A stretch of 57,153 bases of DNA, from positions 1-57,153 of the forward strand of contig JAHJTN010000004.1 in assembly GCA_018829465.1 (NCBI GenBank). Reading direction: 5' to 3'. Positions 42,395-50,817 of the stretch are shown one piece after another (position 1 is the stretch's first letter; each line of letters opens with the position of its first letter). The position numbers and the translations under genes were made by a program. The DNA comes from Bacteroidota bacterium (lineage in GTDB: Bacteria; Bacteroidota; Bacteroidia; Flavobacteriales; Flavobacteriaceae). The notes below the pieces were generated by a model. That model was given only the letters and a program-made list of their open reading frames with translations, was not told the DNA's origin and ran no database searches.

Positions 42395-44014
42395 TTATCG
42401 GTCTATCATCCCTGCATATGCGACACCTGTGAGCCGGTGCATGTCATAGTTGAAGGTTGATAAATCACCTTTGTTGAATTTGTTGATATAGTCGTATCCG
42501 CAAGCCCTGGCTACTACGCGAATCAAATCGTTAGAGGCTTCAAAATAATTTTGCAATTGTTTGGCAGATTGGTCGATGAGCAACCGACTTCGAAGATTTT
42601 CTTTTTGCGTGGCAATGCCTACCGGACAGTTGTTGCTGCCACAGGCACGCATACCCAAACAACCAATGGCTTGTAGGGCTGCATTGGAAACCGCAACGGC
42701 GTCTGCACCCAACATCATAGCTTTGGCAAAATCTTCCGCCACACGCAATCCACCGGTGATAATCAGGCTGACGTTTTGGGCATTTCTATCGTCTAAAAAC
42801 TTTCTGGCCCGTGCAAGTGCCGGAATGGTGGGTACATTGATGTGATCTCTGAGTATGGTTGGCGCAGAGCCTGTACCGCCACCGCGTCCGTCGAGTATGA
42901 TATAATCGACACCAACACGAAGTGCGAAATCTAAATCTTGTTCAAGATGACTGGCCGCAATCTTAAATCCGATAGGAATGCCGCCTGTGCGTTCTCTGAC
43001 CTCCTCGGCAAATTTTTTAAAATCGGCCACGCCGTGGAAATCCGGAAATGTAGCAGGCGAAATGGCAGTTTGCCCTTCTTTCAGACCACGAACAGCCGCA
43101 ATTTCCGCACTCACTTTGTTGCCGGGTAAGTGGCCGCCTGTGCCGGTTTTGGCACCTTGCCCGCCTTTAAAGTGAAAAGCCTGACATTTCTCTACCTTTT
43201 CCCACGAAAAACCGAATTTAGCCGAAGCCAACTCGTAGAAATATTTTGAATTGTTGGCTTGCTCGTCCGGAAGCATACCGCCTTCGCCCGAGCAAATACC
43301 TGTGCCGGCAAGCTCTGCGCCTTTAGATAAAGCAATTTTAGCTTCACGGGAAAGTGCGCCAAAACTCATATCTGACACAAAAAGTGGCATGGAAAGCACG
43401 AGTGGTTTTTTAGCCTTTTTACCGATGACCACGGTGGTTTCTACTTTCTCCTCGTCAAGCAGCGGGCGGGAAGCGAGTTGCGCGGGCAAAAATTGCAGGT
43501 CGTTCCATTTGGGCAGTGTATTTCTGTCCACACCCATAGATGCCGAAAATCCGTGATGCCCAATGTTTTTCAAACCGTTTTTGGCGAGTTCTTGAATATA
43601 TTTGGTGTAGGGTTCGGTCTCCTCAGGATGCGTGTCTGCATAAGTGCCGAGATATTCATCGCGCTGAAAAGGTTTTGGATTTTTTTGTTCAAAGTCTTTG
43701 ATTTCGTTTAAATCTACAAAAACATCGTCTCCTTCGATGATTTCTGTGAATTTGTGAAGTTTTTCATCATTGTTGTATTCGCTGACACCGGTATCGTATC
43801 GATAATCCCAATTGTGCACACCGCAATAGAGGTTGCTGCCTTCAACATAACCATCTGACAGCAGTGCCCCGCGGTGGTGGCATCTGCCATACAAAACCGA
43901 AATCCCTTTTTCGTGTTTGATGATAACCAAGTCGGTGTTGGAAACGAGTGCGTATGTTGGTTTTTTGGTGGCTAATTCGGATAGTTTGGCAATGAGAATT
44001 TTATCCAAGGACAT
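42395..44014 (-). CDS. Rieske domain-glutamate synthase-like fusion protein
   Basis: A 539-residue protein. Residues 1-100 form a Rieske domain with GRCHHRGALLSDG (CxH) and YCGVHNWDYRYD (Cxx H), the two cluster half-sites. The rest is an FMN-binding glutamate synthase-type barrel (KKPLVLSMPLFVSDMSFGALS, GTGICSGEGGM, GGQGAKTGTGGHLPG, DGRGGGTGSAP) with a Cys cluster MRACGSNNCPVG at about 460-471. There is no glutaminase domain. It could carry electrons to a barrel that oxidises or reduces an amino-acid-like substrate. Reaction unproven. Confidence 0.85.
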   Translation of the reverse strand: MSLDKILIAKLSELATKKPTYALVSNTDLVIIKHEKGISVLYGRCHHRGALLSDGYVEGSNLYCGVHNWDYRYDTGVSEYNNDEKLHKFTEIIEGDDVFVDLNEIKDFEQKNPKPFQRDEYLGTYADTHPEETEPYTKYIQELAKNGLKNIGHHGFSASMGVDRNTLPKWNDLQFLPAQLASRPLLDEEKVETTVVIGKKAKKPLVLSMPLFVSDMSFGALSREAKIALSKGAELAGTGICSGEGGMLPDEQANNSKYFYELASAKFGFSWEKVEKCQAFHFKGGQGAKTGTGGHLPGNKVSAEIAAVRGLKEGQTAISPATFPDFHGVADFKKFAEEVRERTGGIPIGFKIAASHLEQDLDFALRVGVDYIILDGRGGGTGSAPTILRDHINVPTIPALARARKFLDDRNAQNVSLIITGGLRVAEDFAKAMMLGADAVAVSNAALQAIGCLGMRACGSNNCPVGIATQKENLRSRLLIDQSAKQLQNYFEASNDLIRVVARACGYDYINKFNKGDLSTFNYDMHRLTGVAYAGMIDR

Positions 44015-44077
44015 ATAATTTTATTTAAATGATAAGCTTTGGATACGAAAATAAAGTAAAAATACCATTGACGCAAT

Positions 44078-45061
44078 TTAATTAACCATTAAACTGCAAC
44101 CGCGCACATCGGAATGGTCAAATCGGCCCAATACTTCAAAGCTTCCGTCTGCGTGTTTTAAACCCAAATCTTGGGTAGCTATAAATGCACAAGAATTTAC
44201 ATTGGCCAAATCGATGAGGTTGATGCCGCCTATTTTGTTGTCTGTCAAATAAGAAAGAGGGTCTTCGGGTTCTCGGATAAGAATTTTCATCCACGGCGGA
44301 CAAGTAAAAATACCGTTATCTTTAGAATATGCTTGAGAGAACAATTCCGTCATGCCGTATTCGGAATGAACAGCTTTTACGCCCAAACGGTTTTGTAAGC
44401 GTTGGTGCACTTCGCTTCTTACGGGCTCTTTACCCCTTCCTTTCATGCCGCCGGTTTCCATAAGGACGATTTCATTTTTGGGTAAGGTATATTGGTCGGC
44501 AAAATCTAAAAGTGCAAAAGTTACGCCGATAAACAAGGTTTTTTGTTTTGAATCAATCAGATTGAGCAGGATTTTGTACAAGTCTTGGTGGTTGTAGAGA
44601 TAAAAGCCACTTTTGGGGTGTCGGGAATTTTTTATCCAATCTTCAACCATAAAAACCAAGGATGCATTTTTTCGCTCCAAATAGGATGGCAACAAAGCTA
44701 CCACGGCATAATCGGCCATGTTGCCGTAAAAGATTTCGAAAGTTTTGCGGAAAGAAGCCCTATAAATTTCAGGGTCGATAACCCAATGCCGCGAGGGCTC
44801 TTGACCTGTGGTGCCACTGCTTTCAAAAACACATGCAGGTTTTTGCAGACCTCTTATAATACGATGCGATTTAAAAAAATCGATAGGCAAAAAGGGAATA
44901 TCAGTCCATTTTTTTACTTGATCGGGAGTTCTGTTTAAGGCATTGCAGAATTTTTTATACACGTCCACTTCTTTGTATTGCACTGCAAAAAGCTCGAGGG
45001 CGGCTGCTTCGAAAGTGGCTGCAGTAACATCTAAAAAACTAAGGGCTGAGGGCTTAGACAA
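44078..45061 (-). CDS. LuxE-like acyl-protein synthetase / acyl-transferase
   Basis: A 327-residue adenylate-forming protein. VFESSGTTGQEPSRHWV (about 89-105) is the P-loop-like ATP motif, and HSEYGMTELFSQAY the later adenylate motif. The length and the lead-in IPFLPIDFFKSHRI fit the LuxE/PaaK-like family, which activates fatty acids or transfers them to protein. No luciferase genes are present; a role in lipid or O-antigen acylation is possible. It lies 63 bp upstream of the Rieske gene. Confidence 0.75.
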   Translation of the reverse strand: MSKPSALSFLDVTAATFEAAALELFAVQYKEVDVYKKFCNALNRTPDQVKKWTDIPFLPIDFFKSHRIIRGLQKPACVFESSGTTGQEPSRHWVIDPEIYRASFRKTFEIFYGNMADYAVVALLPSYLERKNASLVFMVEDWIKNSRHPKSGFYLYNHQDLYKILLNLIDSKQKTLFIGVTFALLDFADQYTLPKNEIVLMETGGMKGRGKEPVRSEVHQRLQNRLGVKAVHSEYGMTELFSQAYSKDNGIFTCPPWMKILIREPEDPLSYLTDNKIGGINLIDLANVNSCAFIATQDLGLKHADGSFEVLGRFDHSDVRGCSLMVN

Positions 45062-45212
45062 AAGGCTTGCATTTAGAAGGACAAAGTTAAGGTTTTGTGA
45101 TTGTTTTTTATTTTTTTTGCCGAGTACTGTTAGATTTTTGAAATTTTCATAATGCTATATCGACAAAAAACGGGTTGTTTATTCAGGTTTTAGACATTAG
45201 AAAATCTAACTT

Positions 45213-46307
45213 ATGAAAGAAGCTGACATATTATTTCCCCGTTTTTTAAGGGAAGATTACCAACAATTTAGAAAACTCCAGAAAAAAGTAAACGCATCTA
45301 TCGATTCTGTTTCAGGTATGTTTTGGGTAAAAGTAAAAGCGGTTGTTTTTCCTCTTTTATACATTTTTTTTGTGTTTACCACCTGGCAACAACACCAAAG
45401 TCCGGGTATCTTTTACGCCGGATACTTTTTACTTGGTCTTTTCATGGTAATCATTTTTCTTTCGGTTATCCACGAACTCAGCCACGACAATGTGTTTAAG
45501 TCAAAAAGACTGAATCGCACGCTCATGTATTTTTTTGATTTTATGGGCGCCAACAGCTACATTTGGAAAAAACGCCACCAACTGATGCACCACAACTATC
45601 CAAATTTAAAAGGATGGGATTCGGATATCGAGCAGAGCAATATGTTTAAAATTTTTCCCGACGAACCTGCTACTTGGTTTCACAAAAGGCAACACAGGCT
45701 GGTGTTTCTGTTCTATCCTTTTTATTTGCTCAATTGGCTTTTGGTAAGAGATTTTAGAGACTTTTTTTCTAAGAACCGCATCATTAAGAAAGCTGTGCAG
45801 ATTCCTGTTGTAGAATATGTTAAACTATTTGTCTTTAAGTTGTTTTATTTTTTCTATATGTTTTTTGTGCCTGTTTTGTGGTTCCATGTACCGGTTGTGG
45901 GTGTGATTATTGGTTTTTTGCTCTTAAATTTTACCGCTTCCGTTTTTGCCTTGGGCGTCTTGTTACCACCTCATGCAGCCGTACAGAATGAATTCCCCGA
46001 AACTGACGAAAACGCCATGGTAAATGAAACTTGGCTTTCGCATCAACTCAAAACCACCAGCGATATTTCTTTAAGCAATTGGTTTACAGGTTTTTTTATG
46101 GGGCATTTTAATTATCATGTCGCCCACCATCTTTTTCCCAACCTAAGCTATGTGTATATGCCACAAGCTACCCGCGTTATTGAAGCTTTTGCACGCGAAT
46201 CGAGTTTGCCTTACAAGCAACTCAGTATGCAGCATGCCCTCAAAAACCATTGGCTGCTTCTCAAAAACAATGCTTTAGAAGATAATATTTTTGAAGAAAC
46301 CTTTTAA
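45213..46307 (+). CDS. Membrane fatty-acid desaturase
   Basis: A 364-residue membrane protein with the three histidine boxes: HELSHD (about 88-93), HQLMHHNY and, near the end, HFNYHVAHHLFPNL. Hydrophobic segments flank them in the usual 2+2 arrangement. It inserts a double bond in acyl-lipids, using a ferredoxin or cytochrome b5-type electron donor not encoded here. Confidence 0.88.
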   Translation: MKEADILFPRFLREDYQQFRKLQKKVNASIDSVSGMFWVKVKAVVFPLLYIFFVFTTWQQHQSPGIFYAGYFLLGLFMVIIFLSVIHELSHDNVFKSKRLNRTLMYFFDFMGANSYIWKKRHQLMHHNYPNLKGWDSDIEQSNMFKIFPDEPATWFHKRQHRLVFLFYPFYLLNWLLVRDFRDFFSKNRIIKKAVQIPVVEYVKLFVFKLFYFFYMFFVPVLWFHVPVVGVIIGFLLLNFTASVFALGVLLPPHAAVQNEFPETDENAMVNETWLSHQLKTTSDISLSNWFTGFFMGHFNYHVAHHLFPNLSYVYMPQATRVIEAFARESSLPYKQLSMQHALKNHWLLLKNNALEDNIFEETF

Positions 46308-46311
46308 AGCT

Positions 46312-47172
46312 TTAATACCAGTTTCTGCTGAGATTGTACAAGGAGATAAGCACAATTAAAACTCCCACTACCTTCATCAGCGATTTAGGTTTTATCATTT
46401 TGGTAATTCTAGCACCCAAAGGAGCTGCCAAAGTGCCCCCTACAACAAGCCCCAGGATGATTTGCCAACTCTGAATACCTGTGAAATAAATCAAAACCCC
46501 GGCACTGAAAAAAGTAACAAAAAATTCGACGGTATTCACCGTTCCTATGATGATATTGGGGGTGTTTCCTTTTCTAATCAGATTCGAACTCACTATGGGT
46601 CCCCACCCGCCACCGCCAATGGCATCTAAAAATCCGCCAAAAAGGGCAAACCAAGAAGCATTTTTGAGGCTGGGTTTGGCGTCGTTTTTTTTCTTGAAAG
46701 ATTTAACTAAAATAATCAGACCCAATATCATAAGATACAAACTGATATAAGGTTTTAAAAGACGACCATCTACAATAGAACCTAACAGAAACGCACCCGT
46801 TACAGCACCCACCACACCGGGAATCAAAAGTTTTATAAACAAATACTTGTCAAAATTTCCGATGCGCATGTGAGACAATCCGGAAACGCCTGTAGTGAAA
46901 ATTTCGGCTGTGTGTACTGCTGCCGAAGCCAATTTTGGTGAAAGACCAAAACCCAACAAGATAGAATTGGAAGTAACACCATAGGCCATACCCAAGGCAC
47001 CATCAATAAGTTGCGCCAGAAAACCGGCCAAAACAAACCAGAAGAAAGTGGCGTCGAGTGAAAATTCAAAATGCTCAAGATTGGGGAAATACCACCACAG
47101 CGCCAAGCAAATCAACAAAGCTTTTAAGGAGATAATAACCAAAGAAATATGTTTTACTTTTATCCTATCCAT
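46312..47172 (-). CDS. TauE/SafE-family sulfite/sulfonate permease
   Basis: A 286-residue protein with about eight membrane helices. WFVLAGFLAQLIDGALGMAYG and the repeated GGFLDAIGGGGWGPIVSSNLI are the two signature halves of the TauE/SafE family. Members export sulfite or import sulfonates. It is divergent from the sulfate-assimilation operon, so export of excess sulfite, the toxic intermediate, or thiosulfate/sulfite transport is a reasonable inference. Confidence 0.85.
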   Translation of the reverse strand: MDRIKVKHISLVIISLKALLICLALWWYFPNLEHFEFSLDATFFWFVLAGFLAQLIDGALGMAYGVTSNSILLGFGLSPKLASAAVHTAEIFTTGVSGLSHMRIGNFDKYLFIKLLIPGVVGAVTGAFLLGSIVDGRLLKPYISLYLMILGLIILVKSFKKKNDAKPSLKNASWFALFGGFLDAIGGGGWGPIVSSNLIRKGNTPNIIIGTVNTVEFFVTFFSAGVLIYFTGIQSWQIILGLVVGGTLAAPLGARITKMIKPKSLMKVVGVLIVLISLYNLSRNWY

Positions 47173-47248
47173 AACGGTTTAATTGCTTTTCGGTTCTAAT
47201 TCAAATCACTCCCGGCAGGTTTCACCAAAGGGTTTTACGTTTGCACGA

Positions 47249-47256
47249 CAAATATA
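47249..47256 (-). promoter_or_regulatory. -7 element of the TauE/SafE gene
   Basis: On the minus strand TATATTTG fits TAnnTTTG and lies 76 bp before the ATG at 47172. The 47173-47495 interval (323 bp) holds this promoter, the cys promoter and no other gene I can see. Confidence 0.5.
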
Positions 47257-47467
47257 GGCTAACTCTATCAACTAAGTATAGTTTTAACAATGCTACAAAC
47301 GAAATGCCAAGAGATTGATGCCTGTTTGTATGGGTTAAGGTTTGCTTATGCAATTTTTTAACTAAATGATTATGAGCGGTTTTCATTTTGAATAATAGAT
47401 AATCTAATTTTTACTCAAAATTTTGTGAAATTTTTGATGTGTACGTGCCCACTCTAAAATGTTTTTA

Positions 47468-47475
47468 TAGTTTTG
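47468..47475 (+). promoter_or_regulatory. -7 element of the cys operon leader
   Basis: TAGTTTTG fits TAnnTTTG. Transcription would begin near 47482, about 14 nt before the leader ORF. No TTTG is found at the normal -33 distance, so an activator may be needed. Confidence 0.5.
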
Positions 47476-47495
47476 CCGTGTAATTGAAATACAAA

Positions 47496-47573
47496 ATGAA
47501 AAGCAATATACACAGCCCGATTTTTATGATGTTGCCGCAGCATATATTCGAAGTGCTTCGTTGTTGCTGTTAA
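47496..47573 (+). CDS. Cys operon leader peptide ending in Cys-Cys-Cys
   Basis: A 25-codon ORF, MKSNIHSPIF followed by MMLPQHIFEVLRCCC, then TAA. The three Cys codons (TGT TGC TGT, 47562-47570) come directly before the stop, just upstream of genes whose product is cysteine. This is the classic design of amino-acid leader peptides, where ribosome stalling at scarce charged tRNA changes downstream RNA folding. CAGCA (47538-47542) can pair with TGCTG inside the Cys codons, and CGAA/TTCG lies within that stem. The start has no Shine-Dalgarno sequence, as usual in this phylum. Confidence 0.72.
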   Translation: MKSNIHSPIFMMLPQHIFEVLRCCC

Positions 47574-47602
47574 ATACACCCCATTAATCATAAACTAAAC
47601 CA

Positions 47603-47626
47603 AAGGCTTCTGTAAAAAGAAGCCTT
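47603..47626 (+). promoter_or_regulatory. Leader hairpin of the cys operon (attenuator candidate)
   Basis: AAGGCTTC (47603-47610) and GAAGCCTT (47619-47626) form a perfect 8-bp stem with an 8-nt loop, 30 nt after the leader stop and 17 nt before the cysH start codon. The following GTTAATTT is only partly U-rich, so it could be a weak terminator or could mask the cysH ribosome entry site. Confidence 0.65.
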
Positions 47627-47642
47627 GTTAATTTAAAATATT

Positions 47643-48353
47643 TTGAACTCTACAAATTCCATAGAAGATATAACTTTAAAAACACAAGGTTATTCTGTTG
47701 AAATGACCTTACAGTTTTTGACGCAACAATTTCCCAATCGGGTGAAATTTTCAACCTCTTTTGGTGAGGAAGACCAAGTGTTGACAGACATTATATGCAG
47801 AAACCACTTAGCTGTAAAAATTTTTACCTTAGATACGGGCAGGCTTTTTGAGCAGACCTATGCGCTCTTTGACAAAACCCGAAACAAGTATCAAGCTGAA
47901 ATCAAATGCTTTTTTCCAAATTATGAAGATGTGGAAAAGCTAATAGATGAAAAAGGGCCAAACAGTTTCTACCAAAGTGTAGCAAACCGAAAAGAATGTT
48001 GTCACATCCGTAAAGTAGCACCATTGCAGTTGGCTTTGCAAGATGCTGATATTTGGGTGACCGGTCTTATGGCCGACCAGTCTGATGTTCGAAAAGAAAC
48101 CGCCTTGTTTGCATACGATGCTTTTTTTGACGTCATCAAGTACAACCCACTCACACAGTGGTCACGCGCCGATTTAGAAAACTACATTGCGCAACACAAC
48201 GTCCCTACCAACGTGCTCCACAAACAAGGCTATCCGAGTATAGGTTGTGAACCTTGTACCAGGGCCGTTGAGCCCGGCGAGCACCCGCGGTCGGGTAGGT
48301 GGTGGTGGGAACAAAGCCATAAAGAATGCGGCATACACCTCACGCAAAAGTAA
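47643..48353 (+). CDS. cysH: Phosphoadenylyl/adenylyl sulfate reductase, Fe-S type
   Basis: A 236-residue protein starting at TTG. The N-terminus FSTSFGEEDQVLTDII is the PP-loop, DTGRLFEQTY and KIFTLD follow, and the iron-sulfur cysteines are present as RKECCHIRK (about 117-125) and YPSIGCEPCTR (about 198-208), the CC...CxxC set of 4Fe-4S APS reductases. HKECGIHL holds the catalytic Cys. Because it has the cluster and no cysC is present, it most likely reduces APS directly. The ATG at 47703 would remove conserved helix 1. Confidence 0.9.
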   Translation: MNSTNSIEDITLKTQGYSVEMTLQFLTQQFPNRVKFSTSFGEEDQVLTDIICRNHLAVKIFTLDTGRLFEQTYALFDKTRNKYQAEIKCFFPNYEDVEKLIDEKGPNSFYQSVANRKECCHIRKVAPLQLALQDADIWVTGLMADQSDVRKETALFAYDAFFDVIKYNPLTQWSRADLENYIAQHNVPTNVLHKQGYPSIGCEPCTRAVEPGEHPRSGRWWWEQSHKECGIHLTQK

Positions 48354-48390
48354 TAAATAAAGACACTTCAGTATTTTAATTTCTACTAAC

Positions 48391-49335
48391 ATGCAAGAAT
48401 TTACAGCCAATACACAGCCCACTTTAGATACGATTTCGCATCGAGTTTTGAAAGAAAACCTCCTCGAAAGCGAGGCCATTTACATCATTCGCGAAGTGTA
48501 TGCCCAGTTTGACAAACCTGTCCTGCTTTTTTCAGGCGGGAAAGATTCTATTACCTTGGTTCGGCTGGCGCAAAAGGCATTTTATCCGGAAAAAATCCCT
48601 TTTCCCTTGTTACACATAGATACCGGCCATAATTTTCCCGAAACCATTGCTTTTCGAGATAAGCTGGTAGCCGAAACAGGTGCGCAACTGATTGTGCGGT
48701 ATGTAGAAAATACCATAAAACAAGGAAAAGTGAGCGAGGAAAAAGGACGATATGCCAGCCGCAACAGACTACAGACCCAAACCCTGCTCGATGCTATTGA
48801 TGAGTTTAAGTTTGATGCCTGTATAGGTGGTGCACGCAGAGATGAAGAAAAAGCCCGTGCCAAAGAGCGTATTTTTTCTGTGCGAAACGATTTTGGACAA
48901 TGGGACGAAAAAAACCAAAGACCCGAACTCTTCGACATGCTCAACGGCATGATAGACCACGGACAAAATGTTCGTGTTTTTCCGATTTCCAACTGGACAG
49001 AGTTGGATGTGTGGCATTATATCAAATTGGAAAAGTTGGAAATACCATCTATTTATTTTGCACACAAGCGCGCTGTTTTTGAAAGAGACGGCCTCATTTG
49101 GTCTGCTTCCCCGTTTGTTTACAAAGACGATGAGGAGCAGGTGACCCACAGGGTGGTTCGCTTCCGCACTGTAGGCGATATGAGTTGCACTGCGGCAGTT
49201 TTGTCTGATGCCCAAACCATAGACGAAGTCATCGGGGAAATCGAATTGTCCAATATTTCTGAACGCGGTGCCAGAATCGACGACAAACGATCTGAAGCGG
49301 CCATGGAAAAGAGAAAAAAAGAAGGATATTTTTGA
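48391..49335 (+). CDS. cysD: Sulfate adenylyltransferase subunit 2
   Basis: A 314-residue PP-loop ATP pyrophosphatase. VLLFSGGKDSITLVRLAQKAF (about 44-65) is the SGGxDS loop; LHIDTGHNFPETI, FDACIGGARRDEEKARAKERIFS and NWTELDVWHYI are CysD signatures. With CysN it forms APS from ATP and sulfate. It ends 220 bp before cysN; that gap holds the heptamer repeat array. Confidence 0.93.
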   Translation: MQEFTANTQPTLDTISHRVLKENLLESEAIYIIREVYAQFDKPVLLFSGGKDSITLVRLAQKAFYPEKIPFPLLHIDTGHNFPETIAFRDKLVAETGAQLIVRYVENTIKQGKVSEEKGRYASRNRLQTQTLLDAIDEFKFDACIGGARRDEEKARAKERIFSVRNDFGQWDEKNQRPELFDMLNGMIDHGQNVRVFPISNWTELDVWHYIKLEKLEIPSIYFAHKRAVFERDGLIWSASPFVYKDDEEQVTHRVVRFRTVGDMSCTAAVLSDAQTIDEVIGEIELSNISERGARIDDKRSEAAMEKRKKEGYF

Positions 49336-49425
49336 GGAATAAGCCTCTAGATGTTAGAAAATTTGAATTCTAAATTTAAAATGTTGAATATATGAATTAC
49401 GAATTATTAATACATAACAAATGAC

Positions 49426-49523
49426 CCTAATGCCTAATGCCTAATGCCTAATGCCTAATGCCTAATGTCTAATGCCTAATGCCTAATGCCTAATGCCTAA
49501 TGCATAATGGCTATTGGCTATTG
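49426..49523 (+). repeat. CCTAATG heptanucleotide tandem array
   Basis: Twelve 7-bp units fill 49426-49509: ten are exactly CCTAATG, unit 7 is TCTAATG and unit 12 is CATAATG. Two GCTATTG units follow to 49523. The array ends 32 bp before the cysN ATG. Every unit contains TAATG, an overlapped stop and start codon. Length variation between strains is likely. Confidence 0.95.
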
Positions 49524-49555
49524 TCTTCAAACAAATAACGTATAGAAACACACCC

Positions 49556-50800
49556 ATGCAAGTACTCAAAATAGCAACAGCAGGCAGTGTAGATGATGGA
49601 AAAAGCACCCTCATCGGCAGGCTGTTATACGACACAAATTCTTTGCCCTCAGACAAGCTAGACGCTATACGCGAAAGCAGTCTGCGCAAAGGTTTTGACT
49701 ACCTCGATTTTTCCCTGGCTACAGACGGATTGGTAGCCGAACGCGAACAAGGCATCACCATAGATGTGGCACATATTTATTTTTCCACACCCAAAAGGCG
49801 CTTCATTATTGCCGATGCCCCCGGCCATGTTGAGTTTACACGCAATATGGTGACGGGCGCTTCCAACGCACAAGTTTCAATCATTCTCATCGATGCCCGT
49901 AAAGGCGTGGTTGAACAGACCTTTAGACATTTCTATATCAATAGCCTCCTTCGTATCAAAAACCTAATGGTTGTGGTCAACAAAATGGATTTGGTAGGTT
50001 TTGACAAGCAGCGATTTCTGGACATCAAAAAAGCGTTTGAAACCCTGGCAGAGAAGGCAGGTTATCAACAGCAAATATCCTACGTGCCCATTAGTGCGTT
50101 GCACGGCGATAACGTAGCTACACTATCCGATAAAATGCCTTGGTACACAGGTGATACCGTGCTTGATTTGCTCGAAAGCATACAAGTAGATTTGACAGAC
50201 ATCAACAGACAGGCACGTTTTGCAGTGCAACATGTCATACGTCCCAAAACTAATGAGTTTCACGATTTCAGAGGCTTTGCAGGTAAACTTACCGGTGCGC
50301 CACTTAGTGTGGGAGACGAAATTACGGTCTTGCCTTCGCTCAACCGGTCTCGCATCAAAGAAATTCGTTTTTATAAAGATACATTCGAAACAGCCAACCC
50401 GGGCAGTTCTTTTGTGCTCTCCATAGAAGATGAAATCAATATCAGCCGAGGCGATATGATGGTAAAGTCATCCGAATTGCCTATACAAGGAAAACAAATT
50501 TCTGCAAAAGTTTGTTGGATGGATACACAACCGTTACTGGTCGGAAAAACCTTCTCCTTGCAGCACGGCGTCAACCGTGTGATGGCCAAAGTAGATGCTT
50601 TGGAATCGGTATATAAAACAGATTTTTCAGCAGCCGATACAAGTCAAACACATTTAAATTTGAATGAAATTGGCCAAGTTCGTTTGAAGTTGAGCAAACC
50701 CATTTTTTACGATGCCTATGCCGAAAATAAATTTAACGGCGCTTTTATACTCATCGACAACCAATCGCATTTCACCTCGGGTGTTGGGCTTTTAGATTAA
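49556..50800 (+). CDS. cysN: Sulfate adenylyltransferase subunit 1 (GTPase)
   Basis: A 414-residue EF-Tu-like GTPase: G1 GSVDDGKSTLIGRLLYD (about 10-26), G3 IIADAPGHVEFTRNMVTGAS, G4 VVVNKMDLVGF, followed by the two beta-barrel domains (VIRPKTNEFHDFRGFAGKL, and so on). GTP hydrolysis drives APS formation by CysD. The ATG at 49556 gives the right N-terminus (MQVLKIATAG); a TTG at 49514 in the repeat region is a less likely start. There is no fused APS kinase domain. Confidence 0.92.
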   Translation: MQVLKIATAGSVDDGKSTLIGRLLYDTNSLPSDKLDAIRESSLRKGFDYLDFSLATDGLVAEREQGITIDVAHIYFSTPKRRFIIADAPGHVEFTRNMVTGASNAQVSIILIDARKGVVEQTFRHFYINSLLRIKNLMVVVNKMDLVGFDKQRFLDIKKAFETLAEKAGYQQQISYVPISALHGDNVATLSDKMPWYTGDTVLDLLESIQVDLTDINRQARFAVQHVIRPKTNEFHDFRGFAGKLTGAPLSVGDEITVLPSLNRSRIKEIRFYKDTFETANPGSSFVLSIEDEINISRGDMMVKSSELPIQGKQISAKVCWMDTQPLLVGKTFSLQHGVNRVMAKVDALESVYKTDFSAADTSQTHLNLNEIGQVRLKLSKPIFYDAYAENKFNGAFILIDNQSHFTSGVGLLD

Positions 50801-50817
50801 TTACTTAATAAAATAGC

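Noticed and set aside
47571-47600. Third copy of the 57-bp palindromic element
   Set aside because: CACCCCATTAATCAT resembles part of the element, but the other arm and most of the interior are missing.
47536-47626. Classical two-state antiterminator pairing in the cys leader
   Set aside because: The only strand able to pair with AAGGCTTC is GAAGTGCTT at 47550-47558, upstream of the Cys codons, where a stalled ribosome would cover it. The strand expected between leader stop and hairpin is absent. The control signal is kept, but the mechanism is left open.
49426-49523. CRISPR array
   Set aside because: Seven-base units with no spacers and no cas genes: a simple tandem repeat.
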